Assembly: GCA_963932465.1 (NCBI GenBank)
Contig: OZ010793.1
Span: 369,424,459-369,488,458 of the forward strand
Origin: Maratus speciosus
Taxonomy: Eukaryota; Arthropoda; Arachnida; Araneae; Salticidae
Reading direction: 5' to 3'
Length of the DNA stretch: 64,000 nt
Shown here: in pieces, positions 55,091-64,000 of the stretch
Numbering within the stretch: the first letter of the stretch is position 1
How the letters are laid out: each line of letters starts with the position of its first letter
Position numbers and translations under genes: made by a program
The notes under the pieces: model-generated
Database searches by the model: none
What the model was told of the DNA's origin: nothing
The model's input: the letters and a program-made list of their open reading frames with translations, nothing else

Positions 55091-55925
55091 TACAGTAAAT
55101 TCTGTCTAAGTCGGACTCTGTATAAGCCGGAAATCTGTCTACCACGGAAATTTTTCCAAGTCCCAAGTTCCAAGTCCATTTTCGAACCCATAGAAAATTA
55201 CATTAGTTCATGCTGCATAAGGCGGAATCTGTCTAACGCGGAAACGGAAAGTATTTTAAGGTCCCACCGAATCCAAAATTTTGCAGAAGGCGGAAAAAAG
55301 GATAATTTAAAAATGAAAGGCATTTTGTTTATTAAACTTTAAAACTGATAAGTCAAATACTCAATGTCGTGCATGTTAGTTAAATTCCGTAGCACTTTGA
55401 AAAAGTTAATTCAAAAGGACAGAAACTGTTTCAATTTTAAGGAATTTATGCTTGTGCCATTTTTTCATACGCAAAATTATATTTAAAAGTTAATATTTTT
55501 AGTAGAATGAACATTTATCAAAATATATATTTTCGAAAGTGCAATATATTAATTATACTTTAAGGATGTACTCAAATTCAAAGTTATAGCGTTCTGTCTC
55601 ATTTTCGAAGTTTATTGGGGGGGGGGGGGGGGTTCTGTTAGTTTTTTTTTTGTGTGTGTGTGTGTGTAAACTTCCAATTCGCACGTATTACAGCAGTACT
55701 AAGAAATTGAATAGCGTTTCTCATTTATCTAAAAAGACAAAAGATCTTTCCGAATTTCAGTTTTCAACCGATTTTCGAGTCAGGAAAATCAATAAAAATT
55801 CATCAAATTCGAGGGAATTTTTTTCTGGGGGGGGGGGGGAGCTTTTTTGCATAAGCCGGAATATTGTCTACCACGGAAATTTTTCTCAGTCCCGATCGAT
55901 TCCGCCTTAGACAGAGTTTACTGTA
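55091..55925. mobile_element. Non-autonomous pogo/Tigger-like element, 835 bp
   Basis: Left TACAGTAAATTCTGTCTAAG and right TTAGACAGAGTTTACTGTA are inverted, with TA at both edges. Subterminal phrases TAAGCCGGAA...TGTCTACCACGGAAATTTTT occur on both sides (55123, 55852), so the right side carries a direct copy as well. Runs of G (55616-55632 and 55828-55838) and (GT)n at 55650-55667 lie inside. No transposase; internal frames are meaningless. Confidence 0.85.
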
Positions 55926-56170
55926 TATACAATCGCAATAAATTTTGCATTCATGCATTTTTGCCATATGAGTGCAACAGCTTTTGCACCAGGATCTGAA
56001 TATTTATAAAACTAGTTATAGCACAATAACTCATTATCCCCGTTTGAAGTACAATTTCCGACTTGTTCAGCTTGTAGAAAGTATCATAATTTGAATAGTG
56101 TTTAAATTATGAACTTTTACGAGGTGCAGATTACTCATTTTCGTGTGTCATTTTCGTGTGTTCGTATTAA
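55926..56170. other. Short non-coding spacer
   Basis: AT-rich; TTTTCGTGTG is repeated twice near 56138-56161. No gene. Confidence 0.4.
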
Positions 56171-56654
56171 AATTTCATATAATTAAAAAAAAAACATCTT
56201 GTAGGACAGCCTATTTAACTAAAATTTAAATTTAAAAAAAATAATTTTTTTTTTAAATCCCTACTACTTTTTTAAATATGAATATTTTTGCTTCAATTTT
56301 TTTTCCATAATCCTAAAAACATACTACATATAATTGTGCATGGATTTAACATTCAAGGTTATAGTTTTTTTTTTGTGTTTTTTTTTTTTTTTTTTTAAGA
56401 ATTTCAATTATTTTTCCTTGATTTTTTACTATACAAAACAGAAAATGATTGATATTAAATGTAATATTCCATACATCTAAAAATCCATGCACAGTTTTAT
56501 GCAGTATAATCTAAGGAATATGGAAAAAAAATTTGAAGCAAAAATATTGATATTTAAAAAAGCAGTAGGGATTTTAAAAAATATATTATTTTAAAATTTA
56601 AATTTTAGTTAAATAGGCTGTTCTACAAGATTTTTTTTTTTAATTATATGAAAT
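56171..56654. mobile_element. Foldback element, arms ~175 bp
   Basis: Arms 56171-56347 and 56481-56654 are inverted: ACAGCCTATTTAACTAAAAT against ATTTTAGTTAAATAGGCTGT; TAATTGTGCATGGATTT against AAATCCATGCACAG. The spacer is about 130 bp and AT-rich. Several percent divergence between arms. No coding content. Confidence 0.85.
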
Positions 56655-57580
56655 TATTTTTGCTTTATAGTACCTAATATCTGTAGTGACATTATATTTA
56701 AGTACATTACAGTATTATTCAAAATTGAAAAAGTAGTTTAAAAGGTATTGTGTCCCCTTAACGAGTTTATAGTTGTATTTTTTATGGAATTTATCGATCG
56801 CAGGAAATAAAATTTTAACAAAAAAATTCCGTCAAGTTTTCTCATATTTTTGCATAAATAATTTGTTTACGCTGTTTAAAAACAAAGAAATAAAAGTTAA
56901 AAAAAATAAATATTGAGAATAGTCCTAAACAAATCTTTCAGAGAAAGAAAAAGTTGTTCTCAGTTTTTTAATCGGTTAGAGATTAACTACTGAAACGAGA
57001 AAATATTAAGAGAGTTTTTAAATATTTCTTCAAAAATTTCACCTTTTGCTCGGAGGTCAAACCTGAATTTTTATGAGTTTTTAATCCTTCTCTTTAACTT
57101 TCGTTTTTTCAGAGCTTTAATCTTTACTTTCATAGGAGATTATGATAAAAATGAATGAAAAAGAAAAAGTGTCAATTTCCTTTGTTAAGTTTTAAGCAGG
57201 AAATTTTGGTTTTTAAAAAGAAGAGCAAAAAAGATATTTTCTGAAATCAAAATAAAAATATCGACACAAGTTTCAGTTTGAAAATGTTAAACTAATAAAA
57301 TGTAAGTTACTTAAAAAAAAAAAAAAAGTGTCATGAATTAATTAAACTGCATGTAAGCCATTTTCTCACTTTCCGTACAAAACAAACCAGAAACTAGATA
57401 TAAACATTAACTATTAGACAATGAATGTAGGATCAAAAACCAGAAAATACTTTTTTTTATTTTAGAAAATATATGCAATACTTAAAAATAATTTTCAAAA
57501 TATCTTCGTTAAATTAGTTAGTCAGTCATGTGTGCACATTCTTACTAATTCCATCCTCTGCATATTTTTCTAGTAATAAT
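56655..57580. other. AT-rich non-coding DNA, no recognised gene
   Basis: Many poly-A and poly-T tracts (for example 57312-57326). Nothing coding or repetitive at larger scale was seen. Confidence 0.4.
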
Positions 57581-58500
57581 ATGTATTTTTTTTTTTTTTT
57601 TTTTTGGCAAGTTCGCTTGATTTTGATTTTTCTTGATTTTTTTAAGGACCAGGGCACAAAGCACCATCAGTGCTGTTCTTTATGAAATAATATCTACAAA
57701 TGTTCTCACAGCCGCATGTGAACACACCTTTTTTACAATCGATAAAAAAAAAAAAAAATTACGTATGTTTTTATCTGAACGTACTAATCCCATTCTCTAC
57801 ATTTTTATCCAGTTAGAATATGTATATAAGGACGTGGGTTTCAAAACTCGCCTTATCCAGAAAATCAAATTCGGGAAGTTGTTAAAAATCCTCTGATTGC
57901 TTCCATTTTTTTTTCATTCTAAACCAAAATTTTACAATGCCAAAAATACACGATAAAACTAGTTTTTTTATTGATTATAGTGCTTTTTCGATGCATGTTC
58001 ACCAATAGAATAGATTGATGGAGAAAACTCGATTTTTTAAATTTTGGATAAGGCGAGTTTTGAAACTCACGTTCTCATACATATGTATTGGTTGTCTCAA
58101 ATACACATTCTTTAGCTATTGCTAATATGAAGATGAATCCACACACTCTATTTGTGGAATTCTGGGCTTTTGGGACTTGATGATTCTGTCCAGGTTCTAC
58201 AAATTTTCATTTTTTTAAATTTCTGCTCTTTTTTTACTTCTTTTTCTTTAAGTGTGTTGGGGGAACTGTATAGTTGTCAATTAGTTATTTTCACTTTATT
58301 GATCATTTCACAGTTTTTGCTGGTGGTTGGTAATGTTTTTTTTTTTTTTTAATGGTTTTATATATATAATATATATATTTAAACCAGTTTTACGTAATTT
58401 TGATTTCACTTGATTTTCTAAGAACTATTGCGCAACAGGAACATTATCAGTATCGTTCTTCATAAAATAATTGAACAAAAACCTAATTTGAAGAATAAAT
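57581..58500. repeat. Direct repeat pair flanking a 265-bp MITE
   Basis: About 100 bp at 57605-57700 (TGATTTT...CTTGATTTTTTTAAGGACCA, ATCAGTGCTGTTCTTTATGA) is repeated diverged at 58398-58480 (TTGATTTCACTTGATTTTCT, ATCAGTATCGTTCTTCATAA). Both are preceded by long poly-T. Confidence 0.65.
57818..58083. mobile_element. MITE, ~265 bp, with ~45-bp TIRs
   Basis: Left ATATGTATATAAGGACGTGG...TTTCAAAACTCGCCTTATCC (57818-57860) and right GGATAAGGCGAGTTTTGAAA...CACGTTCTCATACATAT (58045-58083) are inverted. The interior is AT-rich. It lies between the direct repeats at 57605 and 58398. Confidence 0.8.
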
Positions 58501-59066
58501 TAAAAAAAACAAAATTTATTTCCTACATTGTTTAAGCCCGAGAAGGGACAGATATTAAGATATTTCATTCAATTAGTTCTACCTTTAATGTTAAATTTTT
58601 GTAATAAATTAGTTAAGCCGATTGGACATTAAAAAATAAAGGTAAAATTCATACAACATGATACTTTAAACTCAATAAAAACTAAGATTCCGTTAAAATG
58701 AAATCGAAATAAATCTTAGACGTTTTCCATTTTTCAGTTGTACATATTTGTATTGCAGATTTTGCATTATTTTTATGATGATTGTACATAAAATGATAAG
58801 ATACATGCAAAATACAAAACTTTTAAAAAGTTTAAGATTTATTTCGATTTCATTTGAACGGAATCTAAGTTTTTACGGTGTTTAAAGTACCATGTTGTAT
58901 GAATTTTATTTTTATTTTTTAATGTTCAATTGGTTTAACTTATTTGTTACAAAAATGTAGAAGGAATTGAATGAAATATCTTAATATCTGTCCCTTCTCG
59001 GGTTTAAACAATGTAGGAAATAAATTTTGTTTTTTTAATTTGTTCACCAAATTAGGTTTTTGTTTA
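58475..59066. mobile_element. Foldback element, arms ~240 bp
   Basis: Left arm 58475-58722 and right arm 58829-59066 are inverted: AACAAAAACCTAATTTG against CAAATTAGGTTTTTGTTT; AAACAATGTAGGAAATAAAT against its inverse at 58522; CCCGAGAAGGGACAGATATT against AATATCTGTCCCTTCTCGGG; GAAATCGAAATAAATCTTA against TAAGATTTATTTCGATTTC. The loop of about 105 bp has its own short inverted pair, TTGTACATA/TTGTACATAA. Long, well-conserved arms indicate a relatively recent origin. Confidence 0.9.
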
Positions 59067-60400
59067 ATATGTCAAGTTTTTTTATAACTACTGCATTCAG
59101 ACGAACACATTTCAAAATTAATGGAGGGTACCATCATCAGGCTTTGACTCATGCGGTATCGTACAATTTGAGATGCAATTGACCTATGTATAATTCAAAA
59201 TGTTTCACCAGTGCAGTAATGCAAGTTCCTGTACTTCGGGCAAAAGCTTCCCAATCTGAACGTAAAAAATCTGTTTGAAAATATAATTTTTATTTCTACT
59301 ATGACGCCATATTTAATTTCTTTTTAATTCTTAGAAAAAAACTATTTCAGTAATTTTTCACGTGAAAATCATTCAACTAAAAATAGACAAATTATTATTA
59401 CGGCTTTTGAATTATTGGCAACAATGAAAAAAAAAAAAAAAGTTAAGTTTTATTGGAAAAATGTCCGCTGATTCTCAATGAAAAAAGCAAAATTTGGAAT
59501 TATTAAGAAAAATATTTGAAAAATGTAAATAAAAATTAGCCTATGTTACACTCTGGGTTATAATTCACCCATATGCAAAGACATTTTATTATCCGTTTTG
59601 ACCCTCACGTCAGGCAAACATTTTCACACTTTAAATTTATAATATTATTAGAATTAGTAAAGAATAAAAAATGAGTGGTATCAGGGACAAAAAGGTGGGA
59701 AGAAAAAAAATTAAAAAGTTATGAGCTCCATAGGCTTTTCTATGTTAAATTAACATTGAGAAGTGACACTGGAAATAAATAAGTATTGCGCTGCCGCGCA
59801 ATACTTAAATATCTACAGGAGGAAAAGGTTCAGTAAATATAACACATGTAAGCGCCAAAACGGAACTGAATCTTCTACAATAAACTACGTCGTCTGGCGA
59901 AAGCGCGTCGACTTGCGCACATGTGCAATCCGTCCCTTTGCTAGAGCCTGTGGAATATTTTGTGAATTTAAACAGTGGCACATTTTGGTCAAAAAGTGAG
60001 AGTGTAAAAAACATTAATAAATAGAAATTTTATTTAAGAAAATTTATATTTTTGTAGCTACGGAATTTTCAGAATTTGATTCTGGGAAGTCTGGCTTGTA
60101 ATTTAGCACTCATGAAGTTATAATCCCCACCTCCTCTCTTTTTCTTCCAAATTCTTTCATCTTCAGTCTGTTTTTACACCTTCATTTTGGCATTTAATTT
60201 TGAATCAAATTGTGACAATTTTACCTTCGTATAAGAAATTTTATCTTCAAAATTTCTGAAGCTGTTTGAATGTCAATTCAAACAACGATATCCTTTATAT
60301 TATTTTACAAAATAATACAAATAGCGTTCTTTGAGTATTTCATTTAACATGTGCATAAAAAACTAGAAGAAAAAGAAAAAGGAACATGGTTACCTTTCTC
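59067..60400. other. Mostly non-coding DNA, one GC-richer island
   Basis: The segment 59790-59995 (GCGCTGCCGCGCAATAC; CGTCGTCTGGCGAAAGCGCG) is GC-richer than its surroundings, with overlapping frames on both strands, but no recognisable domain or splice structure. The rest is AT-rich. Confidence 0.35.
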
Positions 60401-60409
60401 AATGAATAT

Positions 60410-60720
60410 TTTGGAATATTATTTTCATTTAAAAACAAAAGCTTTCCGCTTCGCGAATAAGAAGATGATAAGACAACCTCTGTGACATATAGTCCCACAT
60501 ATCTTGATCCATGGGGTATAAGCAGCTTCCCAAAGGCACTGTGCAACATCGATCACTGTCCTATTATGAAGTGTCTCTTTTCAATGTGTCGTTGTCAGGA
60601 CAATATTCCATGATCATTTGTCATATTCTGTCGCCGACGACACAGGATACTGTGTAAATATTCGTATTTGAGTGAGGATATCTAAATCGTTTACATTCTC
60701 AAAATCCGTCTGAAATGCGA
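60410..60720 (-). pseudogene. Unidentified degraded coding-like segment
   Basis: On the minus strand one frame runs DFENVNDLDILTQIRIFTQY, PVSSATEYDK, TGA, SWNIVLTTTH, TGA, KETLHNRTVIDVAQCLWEAA, YTPWIKICGTICHRGC. Two TGA codons interrupt an otherwise continuous frame, and composition is balanced compared with the neighbourhood. An overlapping frame contains MLHSAFGKLLIPHGSRYVGL. I cannot assign a family; a decayed transposon ORF or a processed fragment is possible, as is chance. Confidence 0.25.
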
Positions 60721-61339
60721 TTTCAGTGATAGGTTAGGAACTGTTTATTTTCCTCGGTCTTAAAAAATATGATTTATACAGTTTTGAAGGAGAATTGAAT
60801 TTCAGGATTTTTTTAATGCGATGGTGAAGAAATCATATGACGTTTTAAAGTGGGAGTTGGTTGGTTTGGTTTGTAAAGTATTTTGGTAGGTTCATACGTT
60901 ACAGGGGAAGACAAGTGTGCTAAACAACAAAACGAAAGAGAAAGTTATATTCTTAAAAATCCCTGCCGGCCCGGCCTACAGGCGGAGGTAGATTTCGAAG
61001 TTAAGTATACTAATTTCACAAACAAAAACCAAATCATGAGTAGAGATAAACCCACTTTAACAATTTTATCTGGCCGCTTTTGACGAGTTTTTATTTCATT
61101 TTTATATAATAACTGGTTTTATCAGAATCATGTTAGGGCGGTATTAAAAAAAAATACATTTCCATACTCAACAACTCGAAATTTTCTGGCATAACTCCAA
61201 ATTCATTTTTAATAGGAAAAACATGAAACTTGTTGACGTGATTTTTGAAGAGATTTATAAGCGACCTGTGGTTTTAATTTTCATTCAATTAATTAAAACT
61301 TGATATATAAACAATTATTTTCTCAGTAAGACAATATTT

Positions 61340-62160
61340 TTCGTTTCTAACACAATCGCTTCGGGAAATTCCGTTCAAAATGCCCGCTTTGACATTATCT
61401 TTTGAAATATATTCTGCCTCTGTCAAAAAATCGATCATTACGGTACATTATATAGTTTCTGAATAAGCGAATCTACCAATTGGATGCGTTTGAGAGCAAA
61501 AATGAATTTAAAAATGAGTCAGAAAATAAGCAGTTTGGATTTGAATACTCCCTTAATACGATGATTTTTCCAACACAATCCGCTTCGGGAAATTCGGTTC
61601 AAAAGGCCAACTTTGACAGCATGTTTTAAAATTTATTCTTCCTCTATCAAAAAATTGACCATTACGGTACATTATATAGTTTCTGAGTCAGAAAAGGTAC
61701 CGACTGGAAGCCTTTGAGAGTAAAAATGAATTGTAAAATGAGTCAGAAAATAAGCAGTTTGGATTTGAATACACCCTTACTAAGATGATTTTTTTCTTCA
61801 ACCGCTATGTATTTTTTATTTGTTTTTGCTGTAAGGATTGGTCCTATTTAAAACTTGTCTATATAGATGTTGTAGACAATATTAAGAAGATATATGATAC
61901 ATTCATGGAGATTTTATATCTTTTGAATTGACGGAGTTATGGATTTGTTTCTTCTTCAAACGCCCTTTTTGTTTTCGTTTTTAATTTTTTTTTTGCGGTA
62001 CGAATTCGTCCTATCAAAAACGTGTGAATATAAAAGTTGTAGATAATGTTAAGGAGATTCATGATAAAATTAATTAGATTTGATATCTTGAGAATTGACG
62101 AAGTTATGAATTTTTTCCCCCCCAAAACCCTATTTTTGCGCCCCTTGAGCCCATTTTTAA
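61340..62160 (+). repeat. Tandem arrays inside the small HINE-like element
   Basis: Two units of about 227 bp (CGCTTCGGGAAATTC at 61357 and 61581; TTACGGTACATTATATAGTT at 61439 and 61662; AAAATAAGCAGTTTGGATTT). Then two units of about 190 bp (GTAAGGATTGGTCCTAT / GTACGAATTCGTCCTAT; TTGTAGA(C/T)AAT(A/G)TTAAG(A/G)AG; GAATTGACG(G/A)AGTTATG). These differ from the ~328-bp units of the large copy, though the preceding context is comparable. Confidence 0.8.
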
Positions 62161-62429
62161 CTTTATCAAAAATCTGTGATACATAAATTTTTGGCCCTAC
62201 TTTTAGAAGTAATAAAAACTTTAAACTGATTCGATATGTACAAAATTTAAGAAGTTAGGGGGTTTTTTCGGTTTTCACAAAACCCCTCCCTATTTCCATC
62301 CCCTTGGTCCGATTTTGCCCATTAACGAACTTGACCGAGATTTTATGCCCCTTGATTTTATGTATCAGTTTGGAAGAGATTGGTGCAGAATTGTGGAAGT
62401 TATCGTGTCCAGAAGAAAGTGATATATAT

Positions 62430-62447
62430 AGATAGATACATACATAA

Positions 62448-62491
<44 letters not shown>
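62430..62491. repeat. Compound (TA)n(GATA)n(CA)n(TA)n microsatellite
   Basis: Directly precedes the 3' block of the small HINE-like element, in the same position as the (TA)n in the large copy. Confidence 0.95.
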
Positions 62492-62496
<5 letters not shown>

Positions 62497-62649
62497 TTTT
62501 TTACTGAGGGTGGTTTTGGGCTCTAGGGGTCATGATAGGTGTAGATCTGCAAAAATTTTTCAGAAATTCCAACATAGGAACGACGCCAGTAGGTAGTATT
62601 TCATACGAAATCTACCTAAAATTGATAGAATGGCTGTGTCTATAATTAA

Positions 62650-63350
62650 AACGAATTATTTTCAACGACTTTAAATATGTATGCGCGTGTATGATGTGCA
62701 TAGGAAAAGAAATACCGAGAATCTTAGAATGTTATTTCATGATTACAGTAAAATCATAAAATATCATTTGACATGTGAAATAAAATTCATTGATCATATC
62801 CTTGTAAATTGATAGACAAAGTTATATTTTAAAAATTAATAGCATGACTGTGACTATAATTACTGCACTGGATTTTGTATTTATATATACAAAATCCAAT
62901 CCAGAGGATATAATTTCTTAAATGCACCGTAAACTATGAAAAAATTAATACACGTTTCGGAGGAACTAGCCTTAGAAGAGAATGGGTAAGAGTGAGACTG
63001 GCGAAATTAAATAGCCAACAGGAAAGTCAGAGACAAAGGGGAAACACCAATCAGAAGTTGGCACAAGTACATTAAAAGACCTGATAAGTTATTTGCATTA
63101 GACATTATTTTTAGTTACGAAAACATTTTTCATTTGCATATGCATACAAGTTTCAAACTATATTTAATTTTCAGTATCCATATTAATGTTACAAACAATC
63201 AAAGGCATATGAATCAGTAGATACCCAATTTTTTGTCGAGTTTCTTGAATGAGCACATCGCTTTTTGCTGGGTTTATGTAGTACTCCGCGATGGTGGCGT
63301 CATATGCATACTTCTCTATAGATGTTGTTTAAGACTGGATCGTAAATGTG
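62650..63350. other. Non-coding DNA between HINE and Penelope-like remnants
   Basis: ATACAAAATCCA... near 62872-62903 forms a small inverted pair (GGATTTTGTATTTATAT and ATATACAAAATCCA). No other features are recognisable. Confidence 0.4.
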
Positions 63351-63357
63351 AAATTTT

Positions 63358-63940
63358 TCAGCGGAAGCAAATTATTTCTCTAATATTATAGATTCTATTT
63401 ATAAGGAATTGACGAAACCCGGCCATTCTAAAAAGCTTTCTAATTCCAACTCGAATACTAGAGTTGTGTTGCCATTTTTTCCTAAAATAAATTAGCAAGT
63501 TGCTAAAATCTTAAGGTTTGATTTTAATGTTATTTTTTCTCCTGTTAATAAAATCTCTTTTTATAATCTCAAACACCCCATTTATCGCCTAGATAACGGG
63601 GGTATATACCAAATCTCTTGGCGGTGTGGTCTATCTTATATTGACCAGACTAAACGTGCTCTTAGATTTCGTTTAAAAGAGCATGAAGGTTATGTTACAA
63701 ATCAGGAGCTTAAACGTTTTTCTATTGCTCAACATTGTTGGTCTTTTCCACATAGGTTCAATTTTTCCTTAGCCATCATTATCCAGAAATGGATATTCAG
63801 CCATCATTATCCAGAAAATGCCTTCTCACCTTGATCTTGATTTTTGGGAAGCTTACCACATCATTAAAAATTCTCACTCTTTAGTTAATAACTTATCTAG
63901 TACTCCTGATTTTCCAAGTATTTGGAAAGCATTAATTTAA
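63358..63940 (+). pseudogene. Penelope-like element: connector and GIY-YIG endonuclease remnant
   Basis: The plus frame reads ELTKPGHSKKLSNSNSNTRV, VLPFFPKIN, stop, QVAKILRFDFNVIFSPVNKI, SFYNLKHPIYRLDN, then GGIYQISWRCGLSYIDQTKR and ALRFRLKEHEGYVTNQELKR. This is the post-RT connector (LPF...) and GIY-YIG domain of Penelope-like elements, with GIY intact and YIG changed to YID, plus the conserved Arg and EH motif. A 20-bp duplication around GCCATCATTATCCAGAAA (63773-63817) shifts the frame; the C-terminus resumes as HLDLDFWEAYHIIKNSHS and ends at 63938-63940. The RT part lies upstream of what is recognisable. Inactive. Confidence 0.85.
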
Positions 63941-64000
63941 TTGCCCCTTTTTCGGATTCTTTTTCTCTCGTTCTCCGGTACATGTCGCTACTTGTCCACT
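63941..64000 (+). mobile_element. Penelope-like 3' untranslated region, running off the window
   Basis: GCTACTTGTCCACT at the last bases resembles GGCCTTGTCCACTTTC at 41245-41260, where a hammerhead-like core follows 20 bases later. A ribozyme-like motif is therefore expected just beyond position 64000. Confidence 0.5.

Larger units (their letters stand above)
60960..62630 (+). mobile_element. HINE/Helentron-like element, 1.67 kb
   Basis: The 5' end TCCCTGCCGGCCCGGCCTAC, then GGAGGTAGATTTCGAAG, aligns with the 5' end of the large copy at 25445. The 3' end GAGGGTGGTTTTGGGCTCTA (62506) ... TAGGTAGTATTTCATACGAA, ATCTACCTA aligns with 33240-33357. GGTAGATTTCG and CGAAATCTACC are the subterminal inverted repeats, and the 3' one lies in a stem-loop. 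A compound microsatellite precedes the 3' block. No coding region. Confidence 0.75.

Noticed and set aside
59763..60014. Overlapping frames on both strands in a GC-richer island
   Set aside because: No domain, no splice context and overlapping frames of similar length on both strands suggest a composition effect.

Overview
ORGANISM AND OVERALL CHARACTER. This is AT-rich eukaryotic DNA dominated by transposable elements and satellites. It has no operon-like layout, ribosome binding sites or dense ORFs, and it has a spliced-type exon. The mixture of families (Helitrons, Helentron/HINE-like elements, mariner/Tc1, pogo/Tigger, hAT, Penelope-like elements and a Jockey-type LINE gag) suggests an arthropod. 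An arachnid is my guess, held with low confidence. I recognise no complete host gene. The only intact long reading frame is a 776-residue LINE gag-like protein at 28990-31320. The only convincing spliced host-type coding segment is a 118-nt first exon on the minus strand at 23708-23825, which lies inside a transposon.

LAYOUT. 0-14 kb: palindromic and tandem repeats (nested palindrome ~0.93-1.14 kb; three ~540-bp units at 3.55-5.19 kb; repeats at 7.56-8.72 kb; duplicated ~200-bp block at 12.3 and 13.0 kb; foldback at 13.7-14.15 kb). 14.5-17.2 kb: a mariner-like element whose left end has been amplified into a 235-bp satellite, followed directly by a non-autonomous pogo-like element. 17.42-36.24 kb: an old repeat interrupted by a 17.9-kb Helitron insertion. 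37-41.4 kb: Tc1 and Tigger transposase remnants and a Penelope-like 3' end carrying a hammerhead-like core. 42.4-43.9 kb: a satellite with built-in palindromes. 44.8-46.8 kb: two abutting elements with terminal inverted repeats (TIRs). 47.26-50.12 kb: a second, 2.87-kb Helitron of the same family in reverse orientation. 51-59 kb: MITEs and long foldbacks. 60.96-62.63 kb: a short HINE-like element. 63.36-64.0 kb: a Penelope-like GIY-YIG remnant running off the window.

THE CENTRAL STRUCTURE. The Helitron at 17950-35892 begins TC and ends CTAG between an A and a T. The sequence obtained by closing its two flanks is present, uninterrupted, as a paralogous empty site at 45311/45312, so the 17.9 kb is one insertion in a known repeat. 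Almost all of its length is later insertions: a ~7.1-kb TIR element (18079-25184, ATAT duplication) containing a ~6.0-kb hAT-like element (18790-24776, 8-bp duplication ATAGGTGA); a ~7.9-kb HINE-like element (about 25445-33357) containing a gag-only LINE; and a ~0.4-kb foldback (34731-35117, 13-bp duplication). Subtracting these leaves about 2.5 kb, close to the 2.87-kb sister Helitron, and both share the same ~300-bp tandem array. The hAT-like element carries a Penelope-type reverse transcriptase fragment, a MITE and the captured-looking first exon with its duplicated upstream region. The window therefore preserves a datable nest of insertions up to five levels deep.
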